Source of the DNA: Cladorhizidae sp. MBARI D1340-BT2
Lineage: Eukaryota; Porifera; Demospongiae; Poecilosclerida; Cladorhizidae
Assembly (NCBI GenBank): GCA_028752905.1
Contig: JAQNBH010000015.1
Span: forward strand, 31,246,488-31,310,487
Length of the DNA: 64,000 nt
Reading direction: 5' to 3'
Positions 31,995-42,482 of the stretch are shown here, in pieces. Position numbers and translations under genes: made by a program. The notes beneath the pieces were generated by a model. That model was not told where the DNA came from and did not search any database. It saw only the letters and a list, made by a program, of their open reading frames with translations. Every line of letters starts with the position of its first letter. Position 1 is the first letter of the stretch.

Positions 31995-32868
31995 AGAGTT
32001 TGTGATTCAGCCTAGCCTCAGAGGGATGGAGAAATAGAGTTTGTGATTCAATAGCCTCAGAGGAAGGGGAGAAATAGAGTTTGTGATTCAGCCTAGCCTC
32101 AGAGGGATGGGAGAAATAGAGTTTGTGATTCAGCCTAGCCTCAGAGGGATGGAGTTTGTGATTCAACCTAGCCTCAGAGGAAGGGGAGAAATAGAGTTTG
32201 TGATTCAGCCTAGCCTCAGAGGGATGGGAGAAATAGAGTTTGTGATTCAGCCTAGCCTCAGAGGGATGGAGTTTGTGATTCAACCTAGCCTCAGAGGAAG
32301 GGGAGAAATAGAGTTTGTGATTCAGCCTAGCCTCAGAGGAAGGGGAGAAATAGAGTTTGTGATTCAGCCTAGCCTCAGAGGGATGGAGTTTGTGATTCAA
32401 CCTAGCCTCAGAGGAAGGGGAGGAATAGAGTTTGTGATTCAGCCTAGCCTCAGAGGGATGGGAGAAATAGAGTTTGTGATTCAGCCTAGCCTCAGAGGGA
32501 TGGAGTTTGTGATTTAACCTAGCCTCAGAGGAAGGGGAGAAATAGAGTTTGTGATTCAGCCTAGCCTCAGAGGAAGGGGAGAAATAGAGTTTGTGATTCA
32601 GCCTAGCCTCAGAGGGATGGAGTTTGTGATTCAACCTAGCCTCAGAGGAAGGGGAGAAATAGAGTTTGTGATTCAGCCTAGCCTCAGAGGAAGGGGAGAA
32701 ATAGAGTTTGTGATTCAGCCTAGCCTCAGAGGAAGGGGAGAAATAGAGTTTGTGATTCAGCCTAGCCTCAGAGGGAGGGGAGAAATAGAGTTTGTGATTC
32801 AGCCTAGCCTCAGAGGGATGGGAGAAATAGAGTTTGTGATTCAGCCTAGCCTCAGAGGGATAGAAATG
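31995..32868. repeat. Minisatellite with 42-bp and 33-bp unit forms, about 22 copies
   Basis: Long form GAGTTTGTGATTCAGCCTAG then CCTCAGAGGAAGGGGAGAAATA; short form ends at GGGATG. Long and short forms alternate in a repeated pattern, giving a higher-order unit of roughly 117-160 bp. Both lengths are multiples of three, so frames of 114 to 214 codons stay open. Confidence 0.95.
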
Positions 32869-33469
32869 TCATCATGTTCCACAGAGGTAGCCTAAGACAG
32901 TAAAACTACTGCCTAGCTAAGCTAGTCATTATAAGACTAGACATATAGGGTGCCTAAAGCTTTCCAATAACAGCTGGCAGCTAGTCTTTCCCTGTTAGTT
33001 CCTCTTGCATGTTTGAACTGGTAGAGCATCAGCAACCATTGGCAACCAGCCATAATTCCCATGAGTTAATGCAAGTCATGCATGTGACACCACAAGCTTT
33101 ATTATCATGTCATGTGATACCACAAGCTTCATTATCCTGTTTTTTTGTGTGTGAGTTCACCAACTGATAACCAGTATTGCAACATGCACCACGGTTGCTG
33201 GGTATTTTCTTGTCTCTGTTAACACAATACATGATCGCATCAGTTTACATTCATACACACTTTGCCAGACTTCAATACTCGAGGTCATAGTTCATGATGT
33301 GGTGTGAGCCGTGCGATGTCATTTCCTTCTGACTTCTAATTAAAGTAAATGATTTTAACATAAGAGCTGGAAAAGTTTGGTGAGGAATTCAATTCAGCGG
33401 TTTGGTGGATTGCCGAAGGCAGTTAAACACTGCCAATATTACGTCCAATATTACGTCATGTTGGACCTG
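32869..33469. other. Unique intron sequence, nothing recognised
   Basis: Short duplication CATGTGA(C/T)ACCACAAGCTT near 33,080-33,130; otherwise no feature. Confidence 0.45.
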
Positions 33470-33770
33470 CTAATTTTCTCCAAGTTGCAAAAATAATATG
33501 GCATTGTTCAAGTGTTTTGCTTGACCAGCAGACTTCCAATAAGGGGGTTTGTTGCCGTCGGATAAAGAACAAGTAACCATCTTCCGAAGGGTGCGGTTGA
33601 CTGTGGTGCTCCTTTGCAATGGCACGCGGATCTTTTCATTGCTCTCTCTCCTGCAGGCAATGCCTCGTCTATGCTCTCCTTCCAAACATTCTTATAAATA
33701 TGATATTCCTGACCGTGCTCTTGGTCAGTCCAGTCATGAAATATCCCATCAACACAAATTAGCACGACTG
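33470..33770 (-). pseudogene. Possible HIRAN-like domain relic
   Basis: Minus-strand frames encode YHIYKNVWKESIDEALPAGE and, one frame over, IACRRESNEK. This resembles the start of the HIRAN-like proteins amplified in some invertebrate genomes (G-Y-H-V-Y-x-x-x-W-x-x-x-I-G-E-x-L, then C-R-R-E-x-x-N). The frame is broken after about 20 residues and the later conserved G-H-x-P-R block is not seen. Weak, based on one short motif. Confidence 0.3.
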
Positions 33771-33971
33771 CCCGCTGCTATGCCGAGCGAGACCACCACA
33801 GGATCGAACCACGCGTACATCTCATGTGACCCTCAACTCATCCACAGAATTTACCCCCCCCCTCCCCCTCCCCCCAACATATTGGTCAAGACCAATCTGC
33901 CAAGTTCAGTTCCCGCCAATTTTTTCCTGACATATATACATGTAGTGGTGTTCGGTCTGTGCATGACTCAC

Positions 33972-34045
33972 TTCCAGTCAATGACTGGCTTGAAGTTCCT
34001 GCTTCTTCTTCCGTACTTGTAGTCCACATAGGAGGCACACAGAAC
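33972..34045 (-). CDS. START-like gene, exon 4
   Basis: A 74-bp minus-strand exon between TTCTCTAAAG and GTGAGTCATG. It starts on a codon boundary, encodes VLCASYVDYKYGRRSRNFKP then VIDW, and ends with two bases of a Lys codon completed by exon 5. The basic YGRRSRNFK stretch and a proline-hydrophobic-acid ending lead into the START beta strand of exon 5. It is the least diagnostic of the seven exons by itself, but phase and borders agree with both neighbours. Confidence 0.68.
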
Positions 34046-34264
34046 CTTTAGAGAATAAATAAATTACATTAAAGACTGCAAAAGGAACATACCCTTCTGC
34101 CTCTCTTCAAGATGAATAGCCACTCCATGTGGCAGGTCACTGGGACTAGACACATACTGAGGCCATACACTTTTAATCATTTTTTATCTGGTTTCCGATA
34201 AGAGCGATTTAAGATAAAGAGTATGCGAGTTTACACCAAATGCTACCCGACATTGAATCCAGTT

Positions 34265-34740
34265 CCATTCCAGCATGAACTCAAGTTCTATTCCAGCATG
34301 GGCTTGAGTTCTATTCCAGCATGGACTCGAGTTCTATTCCGGCATGGACTCGAGTTCTATTCCAGCATGGACTCGAGTTCTATTCCAGCATAGACTCGAG
34401 TTCTATTCCAGCATAGACTCGAGTTCTATTCCAGCATGGACTCGAGTTCTATTCCAGCATGGACTCAAGTTCTATTCCAGTATAGACTCGAGTTCTATTC
34501 CAGCATGGACTCGAGTTCTATTCCAGCATGGACTCAAGTTCTATTCCAGTATAGACTCGAGCGGATTCTATTCCAGCATGGACTCGAGTTCTATTGGAAT
34601 AGACGTGAGTTCTATTCCAGCATGGACTTGAGTTCTATTCCAGCATGGACTCAAGTTCTATCCCAGCATAGACTTGAGTACTCGAGTTCATAGACGTGAG
34701 TTCTATTCCAGCATGGACTTGAGTTCTATTCCAGTACTGA
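34265..34740. repeat. Minisatellite, 23-bp unit, about 20 copies
   Basis: GTTCTATTCCAGCATGGACT plus CGA, with ATAGACT and CTCAA variants. Some copies are scrambled near 34,560-34,600 and 34,680-34,700. Confidence 0.94.
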
Positions 34741-34860
34741 CGAGCGGCATCAGCAAAACCTCCACCTCAATGGTGACCAGGCAGACCTTCACATCTACCA
34801 CCACATTTTTACAACCACAGAATTTGTGTCGTGGTAATAGTAGAATAACAACAAAAATAT

Positions 34861-35136
34861 GTGACTAGAGGTGACCTTCGAAATAATTATGACCACCGTA
34901 AAAAGTGTGCTGAAGAGAAATCTGCAATTGCTGAACATGCATGGGACAATGGACATCCCATCTTGTGGGAGGAACCCACCATCTTGGACCAGTCAAGGAG
35001 ACAGAAGGAACTGCTAGTGAAGGAGGCATTGCACATCAGCCTAGCACCAAAGTGTGAGCGAGACTGTGGAATGGACTGGCCTGACTGCTGGGTGGCCACT
35101 CTCAAGAGCCTGAACTTGAAACTACGAGCACCATAA
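34861..35136 (+). pseudogene. Penelope-like element, GIY-YIG endonuclease C-terminal fragment
   Basis: A plus-strand open segment encoding SAIAEHAWDNGHPILWEEP, then ILDQSRRQKELLVKEALHIS. This is the C-terminal half of the GIY-YIG nuclease that ends Penelope-like retroelement proteins (typical form: S-x-V-A-E-H, H-x-I-D/L-W-E, R-x-x-x-E-x-L-x-x-K-E-x-x-H-I). The GIY...YIG strands and catalytic Arg region upstream are absent, and the reverse transcriptase is lost at the 23-bp minisatellite. A natural stop (TAA) ends it, followed by the terminal repeat at 35,330. It lies in the intron between START-like exons 3 and 4, in the opposite direction. Confidence 0.78.
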
Positions 35137-35329
35137 TATTTCTGTTTCCCCCCCCCCTGTATTCAGTATTTAGCTATCATTCTTTGTAAATGTTTTATAT
35201 CAAGCATGTCTTTAAAAAAAAATTAATATTTTTTAAAATATTTTATTGTTCTTTTGTTTGTGTTATTTCCCCCCTGCATTTTTGCCACATCCGGTCGCAT
35301 GTGCCAAGGTGTGGTTTGTATCATGCTAG

Positions 35330-35465
35330 CTATATACCAGGAACAAGCTCACGCAAGTCTTAGCATCTCATGATGAAGGCTCGAGCATCTAGTCGAAATG
35401 TCGAGTGTGTAAATTTCAAGTTGATTATTGAGAAGGTCACTGCAATAATGCTTCAGTCTGGTTTC
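35330..35465 (+). mobile_element. Penelope-like element 3' terminal sequence, copy 2
   Basis: Contains TGATGAAGGCTCGAGCATC, AGTCGAAATGTCGAG and TTCAAGTTGATTATTGAGAA. Its position about 200 bp after the GIY-YIG stop identifies the repeat family also seen at 6.9, 40.9 and 53.85 kb. Confidence 0.65.
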
Positions 35466-35828
35466 CATTAGTTAGCTAGCACCATGCAAGTCTGAGCACG
35501 TGATACACACGACTGGTTGCATTTGCAAGGGGACACTGAGCTCTTAGCCATGTTCTTCAACCAAATTACATTTCCCTGGCTTGACAATTTCATTGGTTTA
35601 ATGAAAATGCCAACGACTATTAAGTTGTCGCTGCATACCAAACGTTTCTTTTGGGTGGGAAGGGAGGGAGGGAATATTTGCCATGCACCCCTTTCCTGGT
35701 TCTGGTTTACACCTTTTGAAAATGATAAATTTCTACATGTCAACATGTCAACTCCCCCACTAGAATTTCAACCCTGATCTCCCCTCCCTTATGTAAAATC
35801 CTACAAAAAAAACACTGCACAGGCTTAC

Positions 35829-35896
35829 CTCCCCCAACAGGTTAGCAGTGATGATGTTTCCCAGAGTTTTCCAGTCCGTTCTGCTGTCCTCAGTAC
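35829..35896 (-). CDS. START-like gene, exon 3
   Basis: A 68-bp minus-strand exon between CTTGCGTAG and GTAAGCCTGT. Its first two bases complete a Cys codon with exon 2. It then reads TEDSRTDWKTLGNIITANLL and GE, ending on the codon boundary that meets exon 4. The DWKTLG...ITANLLGE stretch looks like an amphipathic helix preceding the START strands. Splice sites match consensus. Confidence 0.7.
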
Positions 35897-36370
35897 CTAC
35901 GCAAGGCAAGTTACAACAAAATGCCCATTGCCTTTGGAAAGTCAAGTATCACACCAGACACTCTGCTATTAAATCAACCACATCTGCTAATAAATAACCA
36001 AGTTAATCATCATCATCATCATAATAATAGCAACTTAATTACAAAGAAAGGAATGTCAATTTCGCTGCGTACCTTAGCAATATATACATGACCAGTTGTG
36101 TATTGTAAGTTGTTTAGCTTCCACTCAGAGATAGCATACTCTATATTGGTAGCATCAAAACATGCATGATATATATATGGTTTCTCAAAACAGTATGGAG
36201 TTGATCCTGTGTGTGTGTCTATGTGTAGTTTATTATTTTAGGCATCTGGTCAATAAGTCCCAAGGCCAGCACCTGCCAGTGAGCTATTAGCAAGAGGCTG
36301 AATCCAATGTGCCATGCACACGTTCCTGTGAGTATAGATAGGGTGGGGCTATGTACGATTAAAAACTCAC

Positions 36371-36434
36371 ATTGAACAAGATCATTAGCACAGACTCTCC
36401 CTCCATCAGCTGGACAACCACAGCACCTCTGATC
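36371..36434 (-). CDS. START-like gene, exon 2
   Basis: A 64-bp minus-strand exon between AACTACTAG and GTGAGTTTTT. It starts on the codon boundary left by exon 1, encodes DQRCCGCPADGGRVCANDLV and Q, and leaves one base that exon 3 completes to Cys. Four cysteines in 16 residues is unusual for a cytosolic N-terminal tail. An alternative frame (IRGAVVVQLMEGESVLMILF) is also open but does not fit the phases of exons 1 and 3. Confidence 0.6.
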
Positions 36435-36584
36435 CTAGTAGTTGCAGTACAAGGAAACATGACCGGTTCACGATAGCAAATTTGGACCAATGCTATCTAC
36501 AATATATATTGTAGTTGTATGCAAAAGCGAAAACTACGCAGAAAAAATTACTGCAGATGCAGTTAGCTACTCTTTTTAGTTTAC

Positions 36585-36623
36585 CTGCTCCGTTTCTCTA
36601 GAAGGTTGTTTAGGTGTAGCCAT
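36585..36623 (-). CDS. START-like gene, exon 1 with start codon
   Basis: The ATG at 36,621-36,623 opens MATPKQPSRETEQ and the exon ends at GTAAACTAAA on a codon boundary. The sequence before the ATG is GCTGTAAGG, without an upstream ATG nearby. The whole seven-exon chain gives 182 codons (546 bp) with every junction in phase and ends in an incomplete START domain. START proteins carry single lipids or sterols between membranes or sense them; which ligand applies cannot be told. No signal peptide or membrane helix is visible, so a cytosolic protein is likely. It could be a STARD2/7/10-like or an invertebrate-specific member. Confidence 0.65.
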
Positions 36624-36960
36624 CCTTACAGCTGCTACGTCATATAAGCTGATCACTCCGACTGCCGTTCTGGGAATCTTGTACGCGTACAACGTTTCGA
36701 ACTCCCGCAGGAAATGAGACGTTATTACATACTGGGCATGCGCAGACCCCTCCTCCCCTTCTCCTTTGCAGTGTGTCTATACACATAGACGTCGATTCCT
36801 ACTGAACGAGCTTGACCAGGAAGTTTGATGCTAGTAGTGATGCCGACGGTAGATAGGGACGGTTGTACTACGCGAGATTCTAGGTCTTCGTCAGTAGAGT
36901 AGCGCTTTTGAGTTAGGCCACTTTATGACTAATCCAATACTAGATCTCGAGTCGTCGAAA
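36624..36960 (-). promoter_or_regulatory. CpG-dense probable promoter of the START-like gene
   Basis: CpG dinucleotides are far denser here than in flanking sequence (CGCGTACAACGTTTCGAACT, TAGACGTCGATTCC, ACGCGAGATTC, CTCGAGTCGTCGAAAT). No TATA box is obvious near the ATG. Motifs that resemble common promoter sites are present: GCATGCGCA (NRF1-like), TACGTCA (CRE-like) and CAGGAAGT (ETS-like). The position just 5' of exon 1 supports the role; motif identities are inference. Confidence 0.5.
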
Positions 36961-36983
36961 TATTATTACGTGGACAGTTTCAC

Positions 36984-36985
<2 letters not shown>

Positions 36986-37015
<30 letters not shown>

Positions 37016-37016
37016 A
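36986..37016. repeat. Poly(C) tract
   Basis: About 30 C immediately beyond the promoter-like region. Confidence 0.95.
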
Positions 37017-37224
37017 CCCTCCCCACTTCCTGAAGTAAGTCTGGCCTGACAGATTCCTCAGCAGCTATTGAATATCATGACATAGCTCAATAGCTTTGTA
37101 ACTATAGGTAATTCTATGAAATATCATGTATGGTGAAAGGTTTCTGTGGTAACAAAGAATCTTGGCAGAGCCATAGATAGTAAGCATAGAGCATATTCAG
37201 CCCTGTTTACAAGCCTTTTTGTGA

Positions 37225-37425
37225 TACTCTTGCCAAAGAACCTTTCTGTTTTGAGATCTCGCATAGCATGGAAGGTTGCCGATGTTGACATTTGCGACAT
37301 CTGTTTTGTGATCTCGGATCTCGCATAACATGGAAGATTGCTGATCTTGACATGGCAACATCTGTTTTGAGATCTCACATCACATGGAAGGTTGCTGATG
37401 TTGACATCGCAACAGAGTATGAACA
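37225..37425. repeat. Tandem repeat, about 55-60-bp unit, 3 copies
   Basis: TTTTGAGATCTCGCATAGCA, TGGAAGGTTGCTGATGTTGA and CAACATCTG recur with length differences. 37,426-37,941 holds nothing recognisable. Confidence 0.85.
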
Positions 37426-37941
37426 CTTGGGTGTGTTTCACAAGATGTGTTGTCTTGCATAACTTAATTTCAACAAATTCATCACAAAATCGATACTAAA
37501 CCTTTCCTCTTCTGATGACTATATCAGTATTCATATAAAAGCAACGTATTTTACATACACTTAATTTTATTCACACATTCTTACAGGGCTAGTTAGTTCT
37601 CACATATAGGCACAGGTGATAAGAACTTGCAGTCTCCAGGTGTTATGGGCACCTGGACCAGAAGCACTTAGCAAAATAATGATCCAATATTGCACTGCAG
37701 GTAAGTGTATAGTACAAGTTAGATTATACTGGCTTCAACTGTGATTAACTAACAAGTGATGCCTTTAAGGAAAGACTACTTGGTAGTGAATGAACTGGAG
37801 GAAGGCTAGCGTTCATCAGAGCTTGACCTTAGAAAGCTGTCCTCCAGGAGTTGGAGGTAGATGAACCTGCATTATTCACCTGCAGCACCAGATGGATGTC
37901 CGGATAGTATTTGTAAAGTTTGATACTAATGAAGGGATGCT

Positions 37942-38295
37942 TCATTCCATGCTAAAACTAGCACTGTTGGTCTCTCTACTGTCATTCTTTCTGCTGTAAG
38001 TTTGTGGAAATGGACCTGGTTCAATGGGATCATGTCCATCATCTTGATTTTTAACTATGCAGGTCATGAGATACAGCCATGGCTGTGCACAAACATAATC
38101 GGCTGTTAGGTAGCTATTTACAACCGTGACGAGGAAGTTCATCAGCACAGCTAAAATATATATTGAAAGTGTATGGAATGTCTCAGGTATGCAAAATGTA
38201 CTACAATCAAGCATACAGTAAAACTTCAAAACATGTTTTGCCACTTCTTTTAAAACAAGTAATGAACTACTAGATAACCTGATCAAACAAGTCAT
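37942..38295 (-). CDS. Hypothetical ORF or last exon with hydrophobic segments
   Basis: Minus-strand open region of up to 117 codons ending at a stop. An acceptor-like TGCTTGATTGTAG at about 38,205 would give an exon beginning near CIPETFHTLS. It contains two hydrophobic stretches (IYILAVLMNFLVTVV and YVCAQPWLYLMTCIV) and a polar tail (KNQDDGHDPIEPGP, RKNDSRETNSASF). It could be the C terminus of a membrane protein. No family is recognised and no upstream exon confirmed. Confidence 0.3.
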   Translation of the reverse strand: MTCLIRLSSSSLLVLKEVAKHVLKFYCMLDCSTFCIPETFHTLSIYILAVLMNFLVTVVNSYLTADYVCAQPWLYLMTCIVKNQDDGHDPIEPGPFPQTYSRKNDSRETNSASFSME

Positions 38296-38375
38296 GAACT
38301 ATATGCTAGATAACCTGATCAAACAAGTCATGAACTATATACTAGATAACCTGATCAAACAAGTCATGAACTGCC
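38275..38375. repeat. Tandem repeat, 36-38-bp unit, about 2.7 copies
   Basis: AGATAACCTGATCAAACAAG then TCATGAACTATATGCT repeated. Confidence 0.9.
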
Positions 38376-39700
38376 TGCCCCAACTTATGCAAGCCTGATT
38401 TCAACAGAGTCACCACAGGAGTAGACCCTAAAAGATCCTATCCAAACTTCACAGTTTTGTTATATAGACACATAATATATCCTCAATACATTAAAATTAT
38501 ATATTAATTAAGTGAGGAAATTGGAGGTAGGCCCAGCGGCATGATGGAAAAGCTTGATTCATTAGTGCAAGTCCATGGGTGGAATGTTCAGTTTGATGGT
38601 CTGCATGGCAGAGGATTGAGCACTTCTGATGCACTGTACAGAAGAACAGACAAGAAAAGAAAGCCTATACCACATCCAGCTCAATGTATTTTTTAGTTTA
38701 TCTACAGCAGTGTTTCCCAGACCTTGGGTGAGTGAAGCCTCTGAGGGCTTAAAGGAACCACATTTAACTTCACTGACTTATTCATTGATACACTTCTGAT
38801 GTTTTCATGTTTGTGTAGGTGCTCTGGATGTGCTTGGTGGTCACAGGAAAGCTCTCCATTATTTCGCTGAAACAAAGTACACATACTGTTGTGAAAATCT
38901 CACTTCTTTTTATATAGGCAACTACGAATGAGGTAATCAGATGACAACAAGGGTGAGTTAAAAGATTTCAGTAGCAGTGCTAAGAACTATTGGAAAGTTT
39001 GTACTCATTGTCGAGGATTAGAATGCCATTTGGAGATTTATCAGCACTCTCAGAACCTGGCCTCGATCCTAAATGCTAACCCAGGCCCCAACCCTGGCCT
39101 CAATCTGAGATGCCAACACAGGATCCAACCCTGGCCCCGGCCCCAACCCTAGCCCTGAGCCCAACCCTACCATCCCTAACCACAGCCCTAATCCCAGCCC
39201 ACAGAGCAATAACCAACCTATACTCCTAACCTTCCTGGAGCCTGCAATCAGATAGTCATCTCAATCCTAGCTTTTAACTGAATGGATTTACTTGGCATCA
39301 CATAATGAAAGGAGGAATTTTCCTTCTTGAAAGGCACGATTAATCCTTTCTAAAGTGCCACTGTATTACCCATGCTTATGGATTCTTTTGAACGTTCTTC
39401 TACAGCAATTCCTCAATGGATGGTGGAATCCGCAGGATGATGAAAAATACCATATTAGTATTTGGCTAGATGCTGAATAAGTTGGGTATGGAGTAGCTGA
39501 GAAGAGAATCAGATGTGGATGTCCTGGTACCTTCAATCTCCTGTCTGGCAGCCTCCAACTGATGGAGTTGGTGGATGCTGGGACACTGTACCTGGTTGTC
39601 TCAGCATTAAAACTTCTGTGGTAGTTTTACAGAAGCAACATTATTAAAAAACTCCAAAAAATACCTCAGCAGCCAAACAAATTAGGAGAGCGAGTATCTA
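38376..39700. other. Unique sequence with a degenerate C-rich stretch
   Basis: 39,055-39,240 is rich in CCAACCCTGGCC and CCCTAACC-like words, a decayed C-rich repeat. Splice-like borders around 38,640 (TTCTGTACAG on minus) and 39,590 (GACAACCAG on minus) bound short open segments that I could not link. Confidence 0.4.
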
Positions 39701-39704
39701 TAGT

Positions 39705-39860
39705 TGCCCGGGGAAGAATATTCATGTGATCTTCACATGATAGCTACACCCGAACAAGGAAAGGATGCAATGATTGCTGGGGAAGAATATTCATGTGATC
39801 TTCGCATGATGGCTACACCTGAACAAGGAAAGGATGCAATGATTGCTGGTCCAAACTGAT
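39705..39860. repeat. Direct duplication, 73-bp unit, two copies
   Basis: GGGGAAGAATATTCATGTGA, CATGATAGCTACACCCGAAC and AAGGAAAGGATGCAATGATT occur twice in tandem. Confidence 0.92.
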
Positions 39861-40924
39861 GGATCAGATATCTTATAGATCAGCAAAAGCATTAGCCACA
39901 TACTTTGATAAAGACACAGTTTGACAGATTAATGCCATCTAGTCACAGAGAAAAGTGTCGTTGTTTTTGCATGTAAGAGACATTTAAGATACTGCTGGAT
40001 AAAAGAATACTGCACATGCCACTATATCTGGTTGTGTCATCATAGCTTCATTGATGCAAATCCTCTTCCTGTGTCAGAACTTAACTAGATGGCACAATTA
40101 ACAATTTTTTAATCGTCATTTTCCCCTGTATTACTATTAGCATACTTGATGGATCTAAGAAAAAGGTCACCTGAAATACAATAATCAAGTTATCAGATAA
40201 CTGGACAAAGGACAAAATTATTTAAGATTGAACTTGAACTAGCATACTTATGATGAAAGCCTGAAGACAGAAGCATCAAAAATAGTATTTGAAAATAGAT
40301 TGCATGGATTGGTCCTATCATCATATATCTTAGAGTGTGTAACACGCTCAAGATCTACACTATCACATGTAGATAAGTATATTGCATAAACCTACAGCTC
40401 CAAGCACCTGAAAAGCCCTATATATAATATATATATATAGAGAGAGTGACCTCTTTATATATGTTATGCACAATACGGTTGCTATATACTTGACCCTGCT
40501 TAGTGCATGCGTGTCATGTGAGACACCCACTAACAACACTTGGAAAATAATTGCTGCACAATAAACATGGCTACATGATTATTAAGGCGGGGGGGGGGGG
40601 ACATTACCATAACTATGAAACATTCATAACTTATCCCACGCAGGTAATTTTACCAACAAAAGATAGCTTATTTTAGCCTGTGCTTATAATGATATTTTGA
40701 CAAAGATACATGATTACCTTGGTCACCGAGAAAACTCCCTCTCAAAAGAAAGTTTTTATGGACCTATTAATGTAACCGCTAAGGTGTGGAATGAATACAA
40801 ACAAATCCACAACACCCACACAGAAGCTGTTAAAGTTGAAGAAAGTATGATAATTGAGTTAATGGCAAGTCAAGCCATATTCATCATCGTATCGAGTATG
40901 GAATGGTATATACTTATAAGGTAG
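39861..40924. other. AT-rich unique sequence
   Basis: TA run near 40,420 and poly(G) at 40,588-40,600. An 85-codon-scale plus frame near 40,700 has no recognisable domain. Confidence 0.45.
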
Positions 40925-41050
40925 TTTGCTGATGAAGGCTACAAATAGTGCTCAATGCTGTGTTAAAGTAGAGCTATTGATTACAGTGACCTTCTTCATA
41001 ATCAACTTGGATATTAAGTTCATTATTGAGTTCATTGTAATTTTGTTATG
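40925..41050 (+). mobile_element. Penelope-like terminal sequence, copy 3 (diverged)
   Basis: GCTGATGAAGGCTACAAATAG, then TTCTTCATAATCAACTTGGA and a nearby TTCATTATTGAG. Diverged from copies 1, 2 and 4; the second half appears rearranged. Confidence 0.4.
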
Positions 41051-42091
41051 TCAACTGAGAGTTCGTTGAGAGTATAAATTTTTTCCCCTTCTTTTTTCCC
41101 TTTTTTCCCTTCTTTTTTTTCTCTTTCAGTTTTTATTGCAATAGTTTTTAAAGAAATTACATATGACAGAGAACAACATTATAGTATAATTGAAAAATCT
41201 TTTGCGAGTGAATTTTTCTCAGACACCATGTTTTGCATAAGGTATATGCATCCTATATATTTAATTAAAATATTATCATAAGCACACATTAGAAATCTTT
41301 AGAAATCTTATGAAATAAGGTATATGGTAAAATTGGGATAAAGCTAAAAACTGATATATAGAAAATATAATACACTATGCTAATTACCCCCTTATGTATA
41401 TATATATAATATATGTATAGTGATGTATGTATGTATATATGGTGGTGGAATAAAGATAAGATAGCAAAGAAGTTGGTCATCCATCAGTATATATTAATTA
41501 ACATGTATAATTATATGGGAGTGCTGCCCTTGGTTTGACCCCAATTTCAAAATGGCCGACACCTAAACATGCACACAAACACACACTTCTTAATCCTAAT
41601 TTTCTACGGTGCTTTGAGTCCTTCACTAAGGTAGTCAACCAGCAAAGGGAGGGGGGGGGGGGAACAAGAAGTATAAAATCTAACTAAGTCTTCCACCTGA
41701 GTAGCAGAAGTCAGTTTTGCTACATACAGACCCAATCACTTTCTATGATTATTAATTCAGTAACAAAAAAATATGTAAAGATTTGCAACCAATAAACACA
41801 CTAGTGCAATATTGAGCCTAGCTAACGGATTCAGCAGCTGCAACATGTCACTGCAAGGAAGTGAACAGGTACACTTGCATCTAAAATCTATGGTTTACTG
41901 AGCTCACTCTTTCAAAAGATTTTCAACAAAGCAGGCAGACTTCTTGTGACCTGTATGTCTATATATTATATAGGCATGTGTTCTTGAGTAATAAAAATGA
42001 GAAAAAATACCTGCTATGACTGGTTTGAACAATTGTCACAAAGTTCTTGAAGGAGGATGCTTGTATACTTATGGAGGTAATTGAGTGGTAG

Positions 42092-42092
<1 letters not shown>
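41051..42092. other. AT-rich unannotated sequence
   Basis: T-rich tract at 41,080-41,130, TA/TG-rich stretches near 41,400-41,440 and poly(G) at 41,649-41,662. No gene recognised. Confidence 0.5.

Positions 42093-42127
<35 letters not shown>
42093..42127. repeat. Poly(C) tract, about 33 bp
   Basis: Followed by A-rich ACACCAAAAAAACAAAAACC. The longest mononucleotide run in this part of the window. Confidence 0.95.
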
Positions 42128-42128
<1 letters not shown>

Positions 42129-42414
42129 AAAAACACCAAAAAAACAAAAACCAAAAAACCCCCAAAATGTATATAGCTCCAAATTTATTTTCAGTGTGCC
42201 TGTATAGAATGAAAGATCTATCTCTTATTTTCTCCATACATAATTTGCTTACAATATATCCACTTCTCTTTAAGTTTACTACATCACGTACCAAAATCCA
42301 AATGCATTGCAGTAATTGTTGTAACACTTGAAAATAGGAACCCCGCCCTCTCCACTACAATAAACTACTTAAGTATGTGCAGTACGAGTATAGCCGAGCT
42401 GAGTCAGCAAGCAG

Positions 42415-42482
42415 CTACACATTTGTGCTTCAAAGAAGTGATCAGTTGGTTTCCATTTGTGCTTCAAAGAAGTGATCAGGTT
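42415..42482. repeat. Direct duplication, 36-bp unit, two copies
   Basis: CATTTGTGCTTCAAAGAAGT GATCAG occurs twice. Confidence 0.88.

Noticed and set aside
38560..39600. Short minus-strand open segments after CTGTACAG and GACAACCAG
   Set aside because: Several frames are possible, none recognisable, and the phases can be made to fit more than one way.
40697..40924. 75-codon plus-strand frame
   Set aside because: No domain, no splice context, AT-rich; close to a Penelope-like fragment and probably non-coding.
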